Position numbers and translations under genes: made by a program | Assembly (NCBI RefSeq): GCF_018780565.1 | Contig: NZ_JADMJN010000015.1 | Span: 62,001-126,000 of the forward strand | Length of the DNA stretch: 64,000 nucleotides | Reading direction: 5' to 3' | Source: Rhodoferax sp. | GTDB taxonomy: Bacteria > Pseudomonadota > Gammaproteobacteria > Burkholderiales > Burkholderiaceae_C | Notes under the pieces: generated by a model | What the model saw: only the letters and a program-made list of their open reading frames with translations | Database searches by the model: none | What the model was told of the DNA's origin: nothing | In this document: positions 25,969 through 33,144 of the stretch, piece after piece | Position numbering within the stretch: the first letter of the stretch is position 1 | Layout: every line of letters begins with the position of its first letter

Positions 25969-26532
25969 TTAGATCTTGCCAACCAGATCCAGGGAAGGCG
26001 TGATCGTCTTGGCGCCTTCGTTCCACTTGGCGGGGCACACTTGACCTGGGTTGTTGGCAACGTATTGAGCCGCCTTCAGCTTGCGCAGGGTTTCCTTGAC
26101 GTCACGGGCAATCGCGTTGTCATGAATTTCTAGTGTTTTGATCGAGCCTTCGGGATTGATGATGAAGGTGCCGCGCAGCGCCAGGCCTTCTTCGTCAATG
26201 TGCACGCCAAAACCGCGGGTCAGCGCGTGGGTGGGGTCACCGATCAGCGGAAACTTGGCCTTGCCCACGGCAGGAGATGTCTCATGCCACACCTTGTGCG
26301 CGAAGTGGGTGTCGGTCGTCACGATATAGACTTCGGCCCCCGCTTTTTGGAACTCGGCATAGTTGTCCGCTGCATCTTCCACTTCGGTTGGGCAGTTGAA
26401 AGTGAAGGCCGCTGGCATGAAAATGAACACGTTCCATTTGCCCTTGAGGGTTTCGTTGGTCACGGTGACGAACTTGCCATTGTGGAACGCTTCGTTCTTG
26501 AAAGGCACGACTTGGGTGTTGATAAGGGACAT
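25969..26532 (-). CDS. ahpC: Alkyl hydroperoxide reductase subunit C (peroxiredoxin)
   Basis: A 187-residue typical 2-Cys peroxiredoxin that reduces hydrogen peroxide and organic peroxides in the cytosol. The peroxidatic Cys47 is in FTFNCPTEVED, and the resolving Cys is in NPGQVCPAKW. Start ATG 26532 (MSLINTQVVPF) matches the family and has GGAG six bases upstream. A TATAAT box and two OxyR-like palindromes lie upstream. A terminator follows, then ahpF. Confidence 0.96.
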   Translation of the reverse strand: MSLINTQVVPFKNEAFHNGKFVTVTNETLKGKWNVFIFMPAAFTFNCPTEVEDAADNYAEFQKAGAEVYIVTTDTHFAHKVWHETSPAVGKAKFPLIGDPTHALTRGFGVHIDEEGLALRGTFIINPEGSIKTLEIHDNAIARDVKETLRKLKAAQYVANNPGQVCPAKWNEGAKTITPSLDLVGKI

Positions 26533-26587
26533 GTGGATCTCCGTCAGGTTAATAAAATTAGGCAATGTTTTCTGTTGCGCTGCACAA

Positions 26588-26593
26588 ATTATA
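26588..26593 (-). promoter_or_regulatory. -10 box of ahpC promoter
   Basis: A perfect TATAAT on the minus strand, 56 bases before the ahpC start. No -35 consensus is present at the right distance (TAAAAT), typical of promoters that need an activator. Confidence 0.6.
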
Positions 26594-26635
26594 GCCTTTG
26601 ACTATTAAAAATTTTAATTAATATTTCAAAGCTAT
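26591..26635. promoter_or_regulatory. Pair of OxyR-like palindromes upstream of ahpC
   Basis: ATAG-N7-CTAT is perfect at 26591-26605. ATAT-N7-CTAT at 26621-26635 matches 7 of 8 outer bases and, read on the minus strand, keeps the inner T and A of the known OxyR motif (ATAGntnnnanCTAT). The 15-base gap between them is longer than the 7 of the E. coli consensus. The proximal site overlaps the -10 and the distal one lies just upstream of the -35 position. Confidence 0.45.
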
Positions 26636-26707
26636 TCATTGAGAAAAGCTATGGTGCAGCAAAACATGCGATGTCCTGCCGGACAGACCAGAGCGCTACC
26701 CAGGAAC

Positions 26708-27118
26708 TCAGTTCTTGGGCTCGGTGATAAACCCGATTTTTTTGATCCCCGCCCGCTGCGCTGCGGCCATGGCTTGCGCCACACGCTCGTAGCGCACATC
26801 CTTGTCGCCCCGGATGTGCAAATCGGGTTGCGGATTTTTCGCAGCCTCGGCCTGCAGCATTTCAGGCAGGCTGGCGTCTTCCACGCGCGATTCATTCCAG
26901 TAGTAGCTGCCTGTTGCATCCACACTCAGGCGGATGGTTTGCGGCTTGACGTCCTGCACCTGGTTGGTGGCACGTGGCAAGTCCACGTTGACGGCGTGCT
27001 TCATCACCGGCACGGTGATGATGAAAATGATGAGCAGCACCAGCATGACATCCACCAGCGGTGTCATGTTGATCTCGTTCATCACCTCATCGGGTTCGTC
27101 CTGTGTTCCAAAAGCCAT
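26708..27118 (-). CDS. exbD: Biopolymer transport protein ExbD
   Basis: A 136-residue component of the TonB energy-transducing complex. One transmembrane helix near the N-terminus carries the proton-path Asp in NMTPLVDVMLVLLIIFIIT. A periplasmic domain follows, with YYWNE and DLHIRGDKDVRYERVAQAMA. Together with ExbB it couples the proton motive force to TonB. It starts 10 bases after the exbB stop and is the last gene of the fiu-piuC-tonB-exbB-exbD run. Confidence 0.95.
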   Translation of the reverse strand: MAFGTQDEPDEVMNEINMTPLVDVMLVLLIIFIITVPVMKHAVNVDLPRATNQVQDVKPQTIRLSVDATGSYYWNESRVEDASLPEMLQAEAAKNPQPDLHIRGDKDVRYERVAQAMAAAQRAGIKKIGFITEPKN

Positions 27119-27128
27119 GATCTTCTCC

Positions 27129-27839
27129 TCAGGCTTTTTTCATCGGAACGACTTTGCCATCGCCGTTGCCCACGCGGGCACCGGTGACAAAGTACGCATG
27201 CAGATCGTGCGCGAAGCGGTTGAGCTTGGTCAGGATCGACTTGTTGCCCCGCACCAGCGCGTTGTAGCCCAGCACGGCCGGGATGGCCACGGCCAGGCCC
27301 AGTGCCGTCATGATGAGCGCTTCACCGATGGGGCCCGCCACCTTGTCGATGGTCGCCTGTCCTGCGGCGCCAATGCCAAGCAGGGCGTGGTAGATGCCCC
27401 AGACAGTGCCGAACAGCCCCACAAAAGGCGCTGTCGAACCTACTGAGGCCAGCACAGCCAGACCGGCCTGCAGGCGCGCGGTGCTGTCGTCGATCGAATT
27501 TCGCAGGCTGCGCGTGATCCAGTCGCTGGCGTCCAGCGTGTCGTGCAACTGCACTTTGGTGTTGCGGTGGTGGGCTGTGGCTTCACGCCCAGCCAGTGCC
27601 AATTGACGGAACGGGTTGCTCTCGTCCCCGCCGAGTTTTGCCAGGCCCATCGCGAAGTCTTCGCTGTGCCAGAAGTCTTCGGCGCTGCCCGCAAGCTTCT
27701 TGTATTTCAGGATGTCCAGCGCCTTGATGATGATGACCATCCAGGAAGCCAGTGACATGGTGATCAGTACCAGTGCCACGGTTTTGGTAACCCAGTCGCC
27801 CTGGGTCCACACATTGATCAAACCAAGTTGTGAGTTCAT
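27129..27839 (-). CDS. exbB: Biopolymer transport protein ExbB (MotA/TolQ/ExbB family)
   Basis: A 236-residue inner-membrane proton-channel subunit with three transmembrane helices: one near residues 15-38, and two in the conserved C-terminal block ASVGSTAPFVGLFGTVWGIYHALLGIG and GEALIMTALGLAVAIPAVLGYNAL. It forms the ExbB5-ExbD2 motor that powers TonB. It sits 25 bases after tonB and 10 before exbD. Confidence 0.95.
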   Translation of the reverse strand: MNSQLGLINVWTQGDWVTKTVALVLITMSLASWMVIIIKALDILKYKKLAGSAEDFWHSEDFAMGLAKLGGDESNPFRQLALAGREATAHHRNTKVQLHDTLDASDWITRSLRNSIDDSTARLQAGLAVLASVGSTAPFVGLFGTVWGIYHALLGIGAAGQATIDKVAGPIGEALIMTALGLAVAIPAVLGYNALVRGNKSILTKLNRFAHDLHAYFVTGARVGNGDGKVVPMKKA

Positions 27840-27864
27840 GAATTCTCCGGATAAAAAATGAAAA

Positions 27865-28539
27865 CTATTCGAGTACGAAGTTGATGGGCACGCTGAACCA
27901 CATGGCTTCAGGGATGCCGGCCCGCTTGCCAGGGAGGTAGCGCCAGCGCAGTACGGTGCTCAAGGCGGCCTGATCCAGCCGGTCAAACCCGCTGGATTGC
28001 TTGATTTCTGCTTTCTGCGCTACACCATCGATGCCAATGAGTACACGCACCACCACCTTGCCCTGCTCGCCCAGGCGCTTGCTCAGTGGCGGGTAGGGTG
28101 GCTTGGGGTTTTGCAGGTAATCGGCATCGCTGGAAGGCAGTTCCACCCGTGCTGGCGCGGGTGGAGCCAGCGCTACGGGGGCTGCAAGAGCAGGGGCCGC
28201 GGGTTGCGGGGCGGTGACCCCGGTCGGGGCGTTGGGCGCTGGCGTGGTGTCTGCAATGGCCAGGGGCTGGGGCGCTACGGCCTGAACGGGAACCGGTGTT
28301 TTGGTCACGGCTTGTTTCACGGGCGCAGGCGGTGCCGGGGGAGCTGGCAGGACCTTGGGTGCAGGTGGCTCGATGAATTCGCTCAGGATTTCAGCCGGTA
28401 CCACCAGCTCGACGGCCCGACGCAGCAGTCCGGTTTGAAGGGCCCATAAAGCGAGGATGTGGAAAACCACGACGCTGAGGGCGATGATGGCGTTGCGGTT
28501 CATGCCGGAGAGGAGTGGAGGGGGCTCAAGTAAGCTCAT
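27865..28539 (-). CDS. tonB: Energy transducer TonB
   Basis: A 224-residue protein linking the inner-membrane ExbBD motor to outer-membrane receptors. It has an N-terminal anchor helix (NAIIALSVVVFHILALWAL), then a long Pro/Ala-rich periplasm-spanning linker (about residues 55-140). The C-terminal TonB domain has NPKPPYPPLSKRLGEQGKVVVRV and VLRWRYLPGKRAG. The start could be at 28539 or, 12 codons later, at MNRNAIIAL (28503). It follows the PiuC gene by 38 bases on the same strand. Confidence 0.93.
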   Translation of the reverse strand: MSLLEPPPLLSGMNRNAIIALSVVVFHILALWALQTGLLRRAVELVVPAEILSEFIEPPAPKVLPAPPAPPAPVKQAVTKTPVPVQAVAPQPLAIADTTPAPNAPTGVTAPQPAAPALAAPVALAPPAPARVELPSSDADYLQNPKPPYPPLSKRLGEQGKVVVRVLIGIDGVAQKAEIKQSSGFDRLDQAALSTVLRWRYLPGKRAGIPEAMWFSVPINFVLE

Positions 28540-28577
28540 AGTTTAGAGGCTTGCGGCTTCGGGTTTCATGGCGGCAC

Positions 28578-29261
28578 TCATGTGTCGGCCCACATGCGCA
28601 GCAGGTTGTGGTAGCTCCCGGTCAGGCCGGTGGTCTCGGTCGTTTCACCGTGGCGTTCGCGCAGGCCAAGCAGGTTCATGTCCAGCTCATACAGCAAACG
28701 CCGTTGTTCGTCGCTGCGAACCATGCTTTCCACCCAGAAAAAACACGCCAGTCGATAGCCGCGCGTCACAGGCTTGACCTGGTGCAGGCTGGTTCCAGGA
28801 TACAAGACCATATGCCCTGCCGGCAGTTTGACGGCCTGTTCGCCGTAAGTGTCTGCAATACACAGCTCGCCACCCTCGTAGTCGGCAGGGTCTGACAGAA
28901 ACACCGTGCATGACACATCCGTGCGCACTCGCTGGCCGCTGTCTGGCAAATACCGTACAGCACCATCGATATGGTTGCCATAGTAATTGCTGCTCCCTCC
29001 GTAGCGGTTGAGGCGTGGCGGGAACACGCGCTTGGGCAAAGCGGCAGAGAAGAACAAGGGGCATTGGTCCAGCCCGCGCAGGACCATGCTGCGGATTTCA
29101 CAGGCAGCGTCGCAATCGTGCGGCAACTGCTCGTTGTTCTTGACCTGTGCCGCCTGCACGCCCGCACCCGGTCGCCCATCACCCCAGGGCGCCTGGGCCA
29201 GCAGGTTTTGGGCGTGGCGCACTTGATCGGTCGTCAGAATGTCGGGAATATGGAGCAGCAT
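28578..29261 (-). CDS. piuC: Fe(II)/2-oxoglutarate-dependent PKHD-type hydroxylase (PiuC/YbiX)
   Basis: A 227-residue non-haem iron oxygenase of the YbiX/PiuC family, found next to siderophore receptors and induced by iron starvation. The double-stranded beta-helix holds the iron ligands in NHIDGAV (HxD) and in SLHQVKPVTRGYR (distal His, with Arg for 2-oxoglutarate). The start MLLHIPDILT at 29261 is the family start; upstream codons belong to the receptor gene region. The substrate is unknown; a role in processing ferric siderophores has been proposed for the family. It lies 17 bases after the receptor stop. Confidence 0.92.
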   Translation of the reverse strand: MLLHIPDILTTDQVRHAQNLLAQAPWGDGRPGAGVQAAQVKNNEQLPHDCDAACEIRSMVLRGLDQCPLFFSAALPKRVFPPRLNRYGGSSNYYGNHIDGAVRYLPDSGQRVRTDVSCTVFLSDPADYEGGELCIADTYGEQAVKLPAGHMVLYPGTSLHQVKPVTRGYRLACFFWVESMVRSDEQRRLLYELDMNLLGLRERHGETTETTGLTGSYHNLLRMWADT

Positions 29262-29278
29262 GGCTGTGGCTTGAAAAT

Positions 29279-31549
29279 TTAAAACCTGGCGTTGAGGGTC
29301 ATTTGCACTGTGCGGCCAGCACCGGGAATGTAGTGGCCTGTGTACAGCGCATCCGCATAGAGCTTGTTGGTGATGTTGCTCACATTGCCTTTGAGTGTGA
29401 AAGTTTCGTTGATCTTGTATTCGGCCATCAAGTCTGCAGTCACATAGCTGTCTACCGTCCAGCCAGGGTTGCGAATCGGAGTTTGCTCCCCGCGAAAGTT
29501 CACACCCAGGCCCACGCGCCATTGCGATGTAATCTGGTAGGTGTTCCAGACGGTGCCGCTGTGCTCGGGGGTGAGCGAAGGGCGTGTGCCCTGGCCCTCG
29601 GAGCCGGCTACGCCGATGTCGATGTTGGCCTCTGGTATCCACATGTAGGAGCCGTAGATCTCCCACTGTGCAGTGAGTTTGCCCGCCACATCGATTTCAA
29701 AACCGGCCACATGGCGCTTGCCCGAAAGTGTGACCAGATTGACCAGGGGGTCGGTGTTGCGCTCATGCAGCTTGGTCGAGCGAAACAGTGCCAGACGGGT
29801 GGTGAAGCGTTTGTCGCTGGAGTCGAGCTTGGCGCCCAGCTCCAGGTTGATGCTTTGTTCCGGCGGGATGTCCTGGTTATTGGCGCTGAGTGAGTACGCT
29901 TCACCCGAGGTGTTGAACGAGGTCGCCGCCGAGAAGTGGTACGAGTGCAGCGCGTTGGGCTGGTACAGAACGCCCACCCGTTTGCTGACTTCCGACACCT
30001 TCATCGAATAACTGGTGGTGGTAACGGGGCCCGCCGCGTTGTTGGGAATGGCGAAAGTGCTGTAGTCGCCTGTCAGGTTGTCATAGCGAAGGCCTGCAAG
30101 CAATTTCCAGTGAGGCGCTACCTGGACCAGGTCTTGCGCGTACAGGCCGTAGCCGGTGGAGTCGAACTGGTTGGTCTGGCGCAGTACGCGGGACGCCTCA
30201 TTGATGAATGCGCCGTCATCCGGGGTGCCGGCGGTGGTATTGGGCTTGGTCAGGTTGACGCCGCCTTGTGCTGCGGTGCGAGCGCCGTACACCTTGCGCT
30301 TTTCCTCGGCGAAGTCTGCGCCGGCCAGCAACTCATGCTGTACCCCCAGTGCCTTGAATTTGGCGCTGTAATCGGTTTGTAGGTACAGCGTGTCCATGTC
30401 CTGGATTTTCAGTTGCGTGCCGCGGGTCAGCGCCGTGGCGTCAGAGAAGTTGGCCAGGCTGGTGCCGGCGGCCAGACGAACCGTGCCTGCCCGCTGGTCA
30501 CGCACATAGGAGCCTTTGCGAATGGATGTTTTCAGTTCGCTGTCGTCCTGAAAGCGATGTGTGTGGCTGGCGCTCACGTGCTGCGCGCTGCCTTTGTTGT
30601 AGTCACTGGCCATGCCGTAGTAGGCACTGGGATCGAGTTTATTGATCAGTGTCGTGTCTGACACCGGGGAGCCGGAGGTGGGCCGGATCCAAGGCATGCC
30701 GTAGTTCATGCCGTTGTTGTTTTGCAGGTCATATATGCCCACCGAGAACTCGTCCGCCGTGCCGATGCCAAAGCGGTAGGTGGCGGCAATGCCTTTCTTG
30801 TCCAGGCTGCTGCCTGCGCCGTTGTTGTCGGCCTTGGTAACCATGGCGTTGATGCGCAGTGCCGCGTTCTCACCCGTCCGGATGTTGAAGTCCCCGGTGA
30901 CTCGGCGGTAGTTGTGCGAGCCAATGGTGGTGGAAATCTCGCTCTCATCAATCGCGCGGGGTTGTTTGCTGACCTGATTGACCGCACCGCCCGTGGAGCC
31001 GCGACCAAACAGCATGGAGGCCGAACCGCGCAACACCTCAAGGCGGTCCAGGTTGAAGGTGTCGCGTTCGTAAAACGCGGGGTCGCGCATGCCGTCGATG
31101 AACACATCGCCCGTGGCTTGAAGCGAGAAGCCCCGCAGGCGAATGTCTTCTTCGCCGCCTTCTGCCGCCAGGAAAGAGATGCCGCTGGTGTTTTTCAGCG
31201 CCTCCTTGACGGTGTCCAGGTTGCGGTCGTCAATCAGTTTTTCCGTGACCACGGTGACCGACTGGGGAATGTCACGCAGCGCCTGTTTGCCCTTGCCGAT
31301 GGTGCTTGTTGTGGCCCGCAGAGCGTCTTTGCCCTCGGGTTCCTCGGCCTTTTCTTTCACAACAACGGGCTTCAAGGCTTTCTCGGATTCGGTGGCAGGT
31401 TGCTGCGCCAGAGCGTTCATGGAGCTTGCCAGAAGAATGGCGCCCAGGGGCAGAAGGGATGATGACTTAGCTATCGTTTTCATAACAGGCTGTGCATTGG
31501 ATGTGAGGGCTATGGCCTGTTTTCTCTGAATTTTGGAGCGTTTGGACAT
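29279..31549 (-). CDS. fiu: TonB-dependent catecholate siderophore receptor (Fiu type)
   Basis: A 756-residue outer-membrane receptor for ferric catechol-type siderophores. Following the signal region is a plug domain (DIPQSVTVVTEKLIDDRNLDTVKEALKN-type sequence split around residue 110, then RGFSLQATGDVFIDGMRD and VLRGSASMLFGRGSTGG), then a 22-strand barrel ending YTGHYIPGAGRTVQMTLNARF with the terminal Phe. The start could be 31549 (MSKRSKIQ, long n-region) or 31483 (MKTIAKSSSLLPLG, a more usual signal peptide). Neither has a clear ribosome site. A Fur-like box and promoter precede it. Confidence 0.92.
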   Translation of the reverse strand: MSKRSKIQRKQAIALTSNAQPVMKTIAKSSSLLPLGAILLASSMNALAQQPATESEKALKPVVVKEKAEEPEGKDALRATTSTIGKGKQALRDIPQSVTVVTEKLIDDRNLDTVKEALKNTSGISFLAAEGGEEDIRLRGFSLQATGDVFIDGMRDPAFYERDTFNLDRLEVLRGSASMLFGRGSTGGAVNQVSKQPRAIDESEISTTIGSHNYRRVTGDFNIRTGENAALRINAMVTKADNNGAGSSLDKKGIAATYRFGIGTADEFSVGIYDLQNNNGMNYGMPWIRPTSGSPVSDTTLINKLDPSAYYGMASDYNKGSAQHVSASHTHRFQDDSELKTSIRKGSYVRDQRAGTVRLAAGTSLANFSDATALTRGTQLKIQDMDTLYLQTDYSAKFKALGVQHELLAGADFAEEKRKVYGARTAAQGGVNLTKPNTTAGTPDDGAFINEASRVLRQTNQFDSTGYGLYAQDLVQVAPHWKLLAGLRYDNLTGDYSTFAIPNNAAGPVTTTSYSMKVSEVSKRVGVLYQPNALHSYHFSAATSFNTSGEAYSLSANNQDIPPEQSINLELGAKLDSSDKRFTTRLALFRSTKLHERNTDPLVNLVTLSGKRHVAGFEIDVAGKLTAQWEIYGSYMWIPEANIDIGVAGSEGQGTRPSLTPEHSGTVWNTYQITSQWRVGLGVNFRGEQTPIRNPGWTVDSYVTADLMAEYKINETFTLKGNVSNITNKLYADALYTGHYIPGAGRTVQMTLNARF

Positions 31550-31638
31550 GGTGAAAATCGGGTTCAGTAAAGGCTGGCTGAATCCGCAAACGTCCAAAGA
31601 GTGCGCGGTGTGGCTGCCTGAATAATTAAGATGGTTCA

Positions 31639-31668
31639 AGTATAAATGCGAATCGTTACCATTTACAA
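31639..31668 (-). promoter_or_regulatory. Promoter of the fiu operon
   Basis: On the minus strand TTGTAA (31668-31663), 18 bases, TATACT (31644-31639). The Fur-like box fills the spacer, so binding would block polymerase. Confidence 0.5.
31648..31666. promoter_or_regulatory. Fur-like box between fiu and the DUF1513 gene
   Basis: GCGAATCGTTACCATTTAC matches the 19-bp consensus GATAATGATAATCATTATC at 11 positions and lies inside the fiu promoter. It also overlaps a TACAAT (31664-31669) that could serve as the -10 of the divergent gene at 31696. The siderophore-receptor context supports it. Confidence 0.55.
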
Positions 31669-31695
31669 TAGCATTACAAATAAACTTTGATTGCC

Positions 31696-32865
31696 ATGAT
31701 GAATAAACGTTGTTTCCTGGAGCAGGCCTCGGTTGCGCTGGCTGCATCACTGATGCCCGGTCTTGCTGCGGCGCAGATGTCGGGTCTGGCTGAATCAACG
31801 GACTCACCTCCCGTCTTTGTACTGGCGGCAGCCTGGCGCAGCAGTGTTGGCGTTCCAGGTGATTTCGTAGGTTTGCTGCGAGCCGATTGGGCTGCTGGTT
31901 TGGTCGAAGTGAAAGCGGCTGTGTCTGTGCCTACCCGAGCCCACGGTCTGTTGGCGGAGCCCGGTGGCGGCTTTGTGGCGGTGGCCAGTCGGCCGGGCAA
32001 ATGGCTGTTGCGCTGCGATCCGAGGGGGCAGGTAGTGCAATGGCACCGAATGGACAGCGAAGCTGAAGGGCGCAGTCTGGATGGTCATGTGTGTGCCAGC
32101 GCGGATGGTGAATGGCTGTACACCGCCGAGACCAACCCGCAATCCGGCCAGGGCTGGATCGGTGTGCGCGAACGGCGCAGTCTGCGCAAAGTGGCTGAAT
32201 GGCGCACGCACGGTGCGGAACCACACCAACTCCTGCTTGATGCATCAGGCGCGCTGGTGGTGGCCAACGGCGGCATTCTCCGGGCGGAAGGGGACAAAAA
32301 GCGCGATCTGCATTTGATGGATTCGTCCTTGGTCCGTCTGAATCCAACGACCGGTGAGCGCCTGGGGCAATGGCGCTTAAAGGACTCGCGTTTAAGCCTG
32401 CGCCATCTGGCCTGGAGCCATCCGGATGCCACTGGCGCTGCGCAGGGGCAAGGCAAACCCTTGCTGGGCATTGCCTTGCAGGCCGAACATGATGATCTGA
32501 TGCAACGCCGGGCAGCCACCGTGCTGGCGGTGTGGGATGGCGAGAAGTTGCTGACCCCCACCGCCGTGGCGGCGGGCAGTGGCTATGCCGGCGACATTGC
32601 GGCAGGACCGGAAGGCGGTTTCGTGATCAGTTGCCAGCGCGCCAACATGGCTGTGCAGTGGCGCCCCGCAGCGCCCGCCGATCTGATCGCGGTGGCTCAG
32701 TTACAGGACGTATGCGCCCTGTCGCCCACGCAGACCGGACCACAGTCGCAGGGGGTTTTGCTGGGTGCGGCCCGTGGTGTGGGGCGCTGGCATCCGACGA
32801 TGGCGCCTGGTTTCCTGAAATGGCCCGGTGCGATGGTGCTGGACAACCATTGGGTGGTGCTGTAG
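31696..32865 (+). CDS. DUF1513 family protein, exported, possible iron-related
   Basis: A protein of about 389 residues with an N-terminal export signal (NKRCFLEQASVALAASLMPGLAAAQ), then a beta-propeller-like body: PTRAHGLLAEPGGGFVAVASRPGKW, YTAETNPQSGQGWIGVR, GAEPHQLLLDASGALVVANGGI. DUF1513 proteins usually carry a twin-arginine signal and sit beside imelysin-type iron genes. Here the pair reads Lys-Arg and imelysin genes are absent. It is divergent from the fiu operon across a Fur-like box and ends 11 bases from a gene in the feo cluster, so an iron role is likely. Starts at 31696 or 31699 are both possible. Confidence 0.78.
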   Translation: MMNKRCFLEQASVALAASLMPGLAAAQMSGLAESTDSPPVFVLAAAWRSSVGVPGDFVGLLRADWAAGLVEVKAAVSVPTRAHGLLAEPGGGFVAVASRPGKWLLRCDPRGQVVQWHRMDSEAEGRSLDGHVCASADGEWLYTAETNPQSGQGWIGVRERRSLRKVAEWRTHGAEPHQLLLDASGALVVANGGILRAEGDKKRDLHLMDSSLVRLNPTTGERLGQWRLKDSRLSLRHLAWSHPDATGAAQGQGKPLLGIALQAEHDDLMQRRAATVLAVWDGEKLLTPTAVAAGSGYAGDIAAGPEGGFVISCQRANMAVQWRPAAPADLIAVAQLQDVCALSPTQTGPQSQGVLLGAARGVGRWHPTMAPGFLKWPGAMVLDNHWVVL

Positions 32866-32875
32866 CTGCTGGAGC

Positions 32876-33139
32876 TCAACGCTTGCGCGGATGCCACTTC
32901 ACAGTTTGTGGCGTGGCAGCGCCCGACGAGCAGCCGCTGCAGTGTGAACCACAGGCGCTGGCGGTTTGCCGCAACTTTGTGGCGACAAAAGCAGGCACTG
33001 GAAAACGCAGCAAGACCTGCTTCAACGCCTGTTGGAGCTTTTGAGGTGCCAGCGTAAGCAGACAATACACCGCACAGCCCGCAACCAGCGCCGACACCGT
33101 CAGGAGTTGGAAAACCTCATACAAGAAATGAGTGTTCAT
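32876..33139 (-). CDS. Small FeoB-associated membrane protein with Cys-rich tail
   Basis: An 87-residue protein: one transmembrane helix (FLYEVFQLLTVSALVAGCAVYCLLTL), a basic stretch, and a C-terminal ACGSHCSGCSSG cluster that could bind metal. It starts eight bases after the feoB stop on the same strand, with no strong ribosome site, so it is probably coupled to feoB. Small Cys-containing proteins after feoB are known (FeoB-associated or FeoC-like groups), but I cannot assign this one firmly. A TTG at 33148 would add three residues. Confidence 0.7.
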   Translation of the reverse strand: MNTHFLYEVFQLLTVSALVAGCAVYCLLTLAPQKLQQALKQVLLRFPVPAFVATKLRQTASACGSHCSGCSSGAATPQTVKWHPRKR

Positions 33140-33144
33140 GGTGT

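Noticed and set aside
31470..31486. GCTATCGTTTTCATAAC near the fiu start as a repeat head
   Set aside because: One arm mismatch, no tail, and it coincides with signal-peptide codons.
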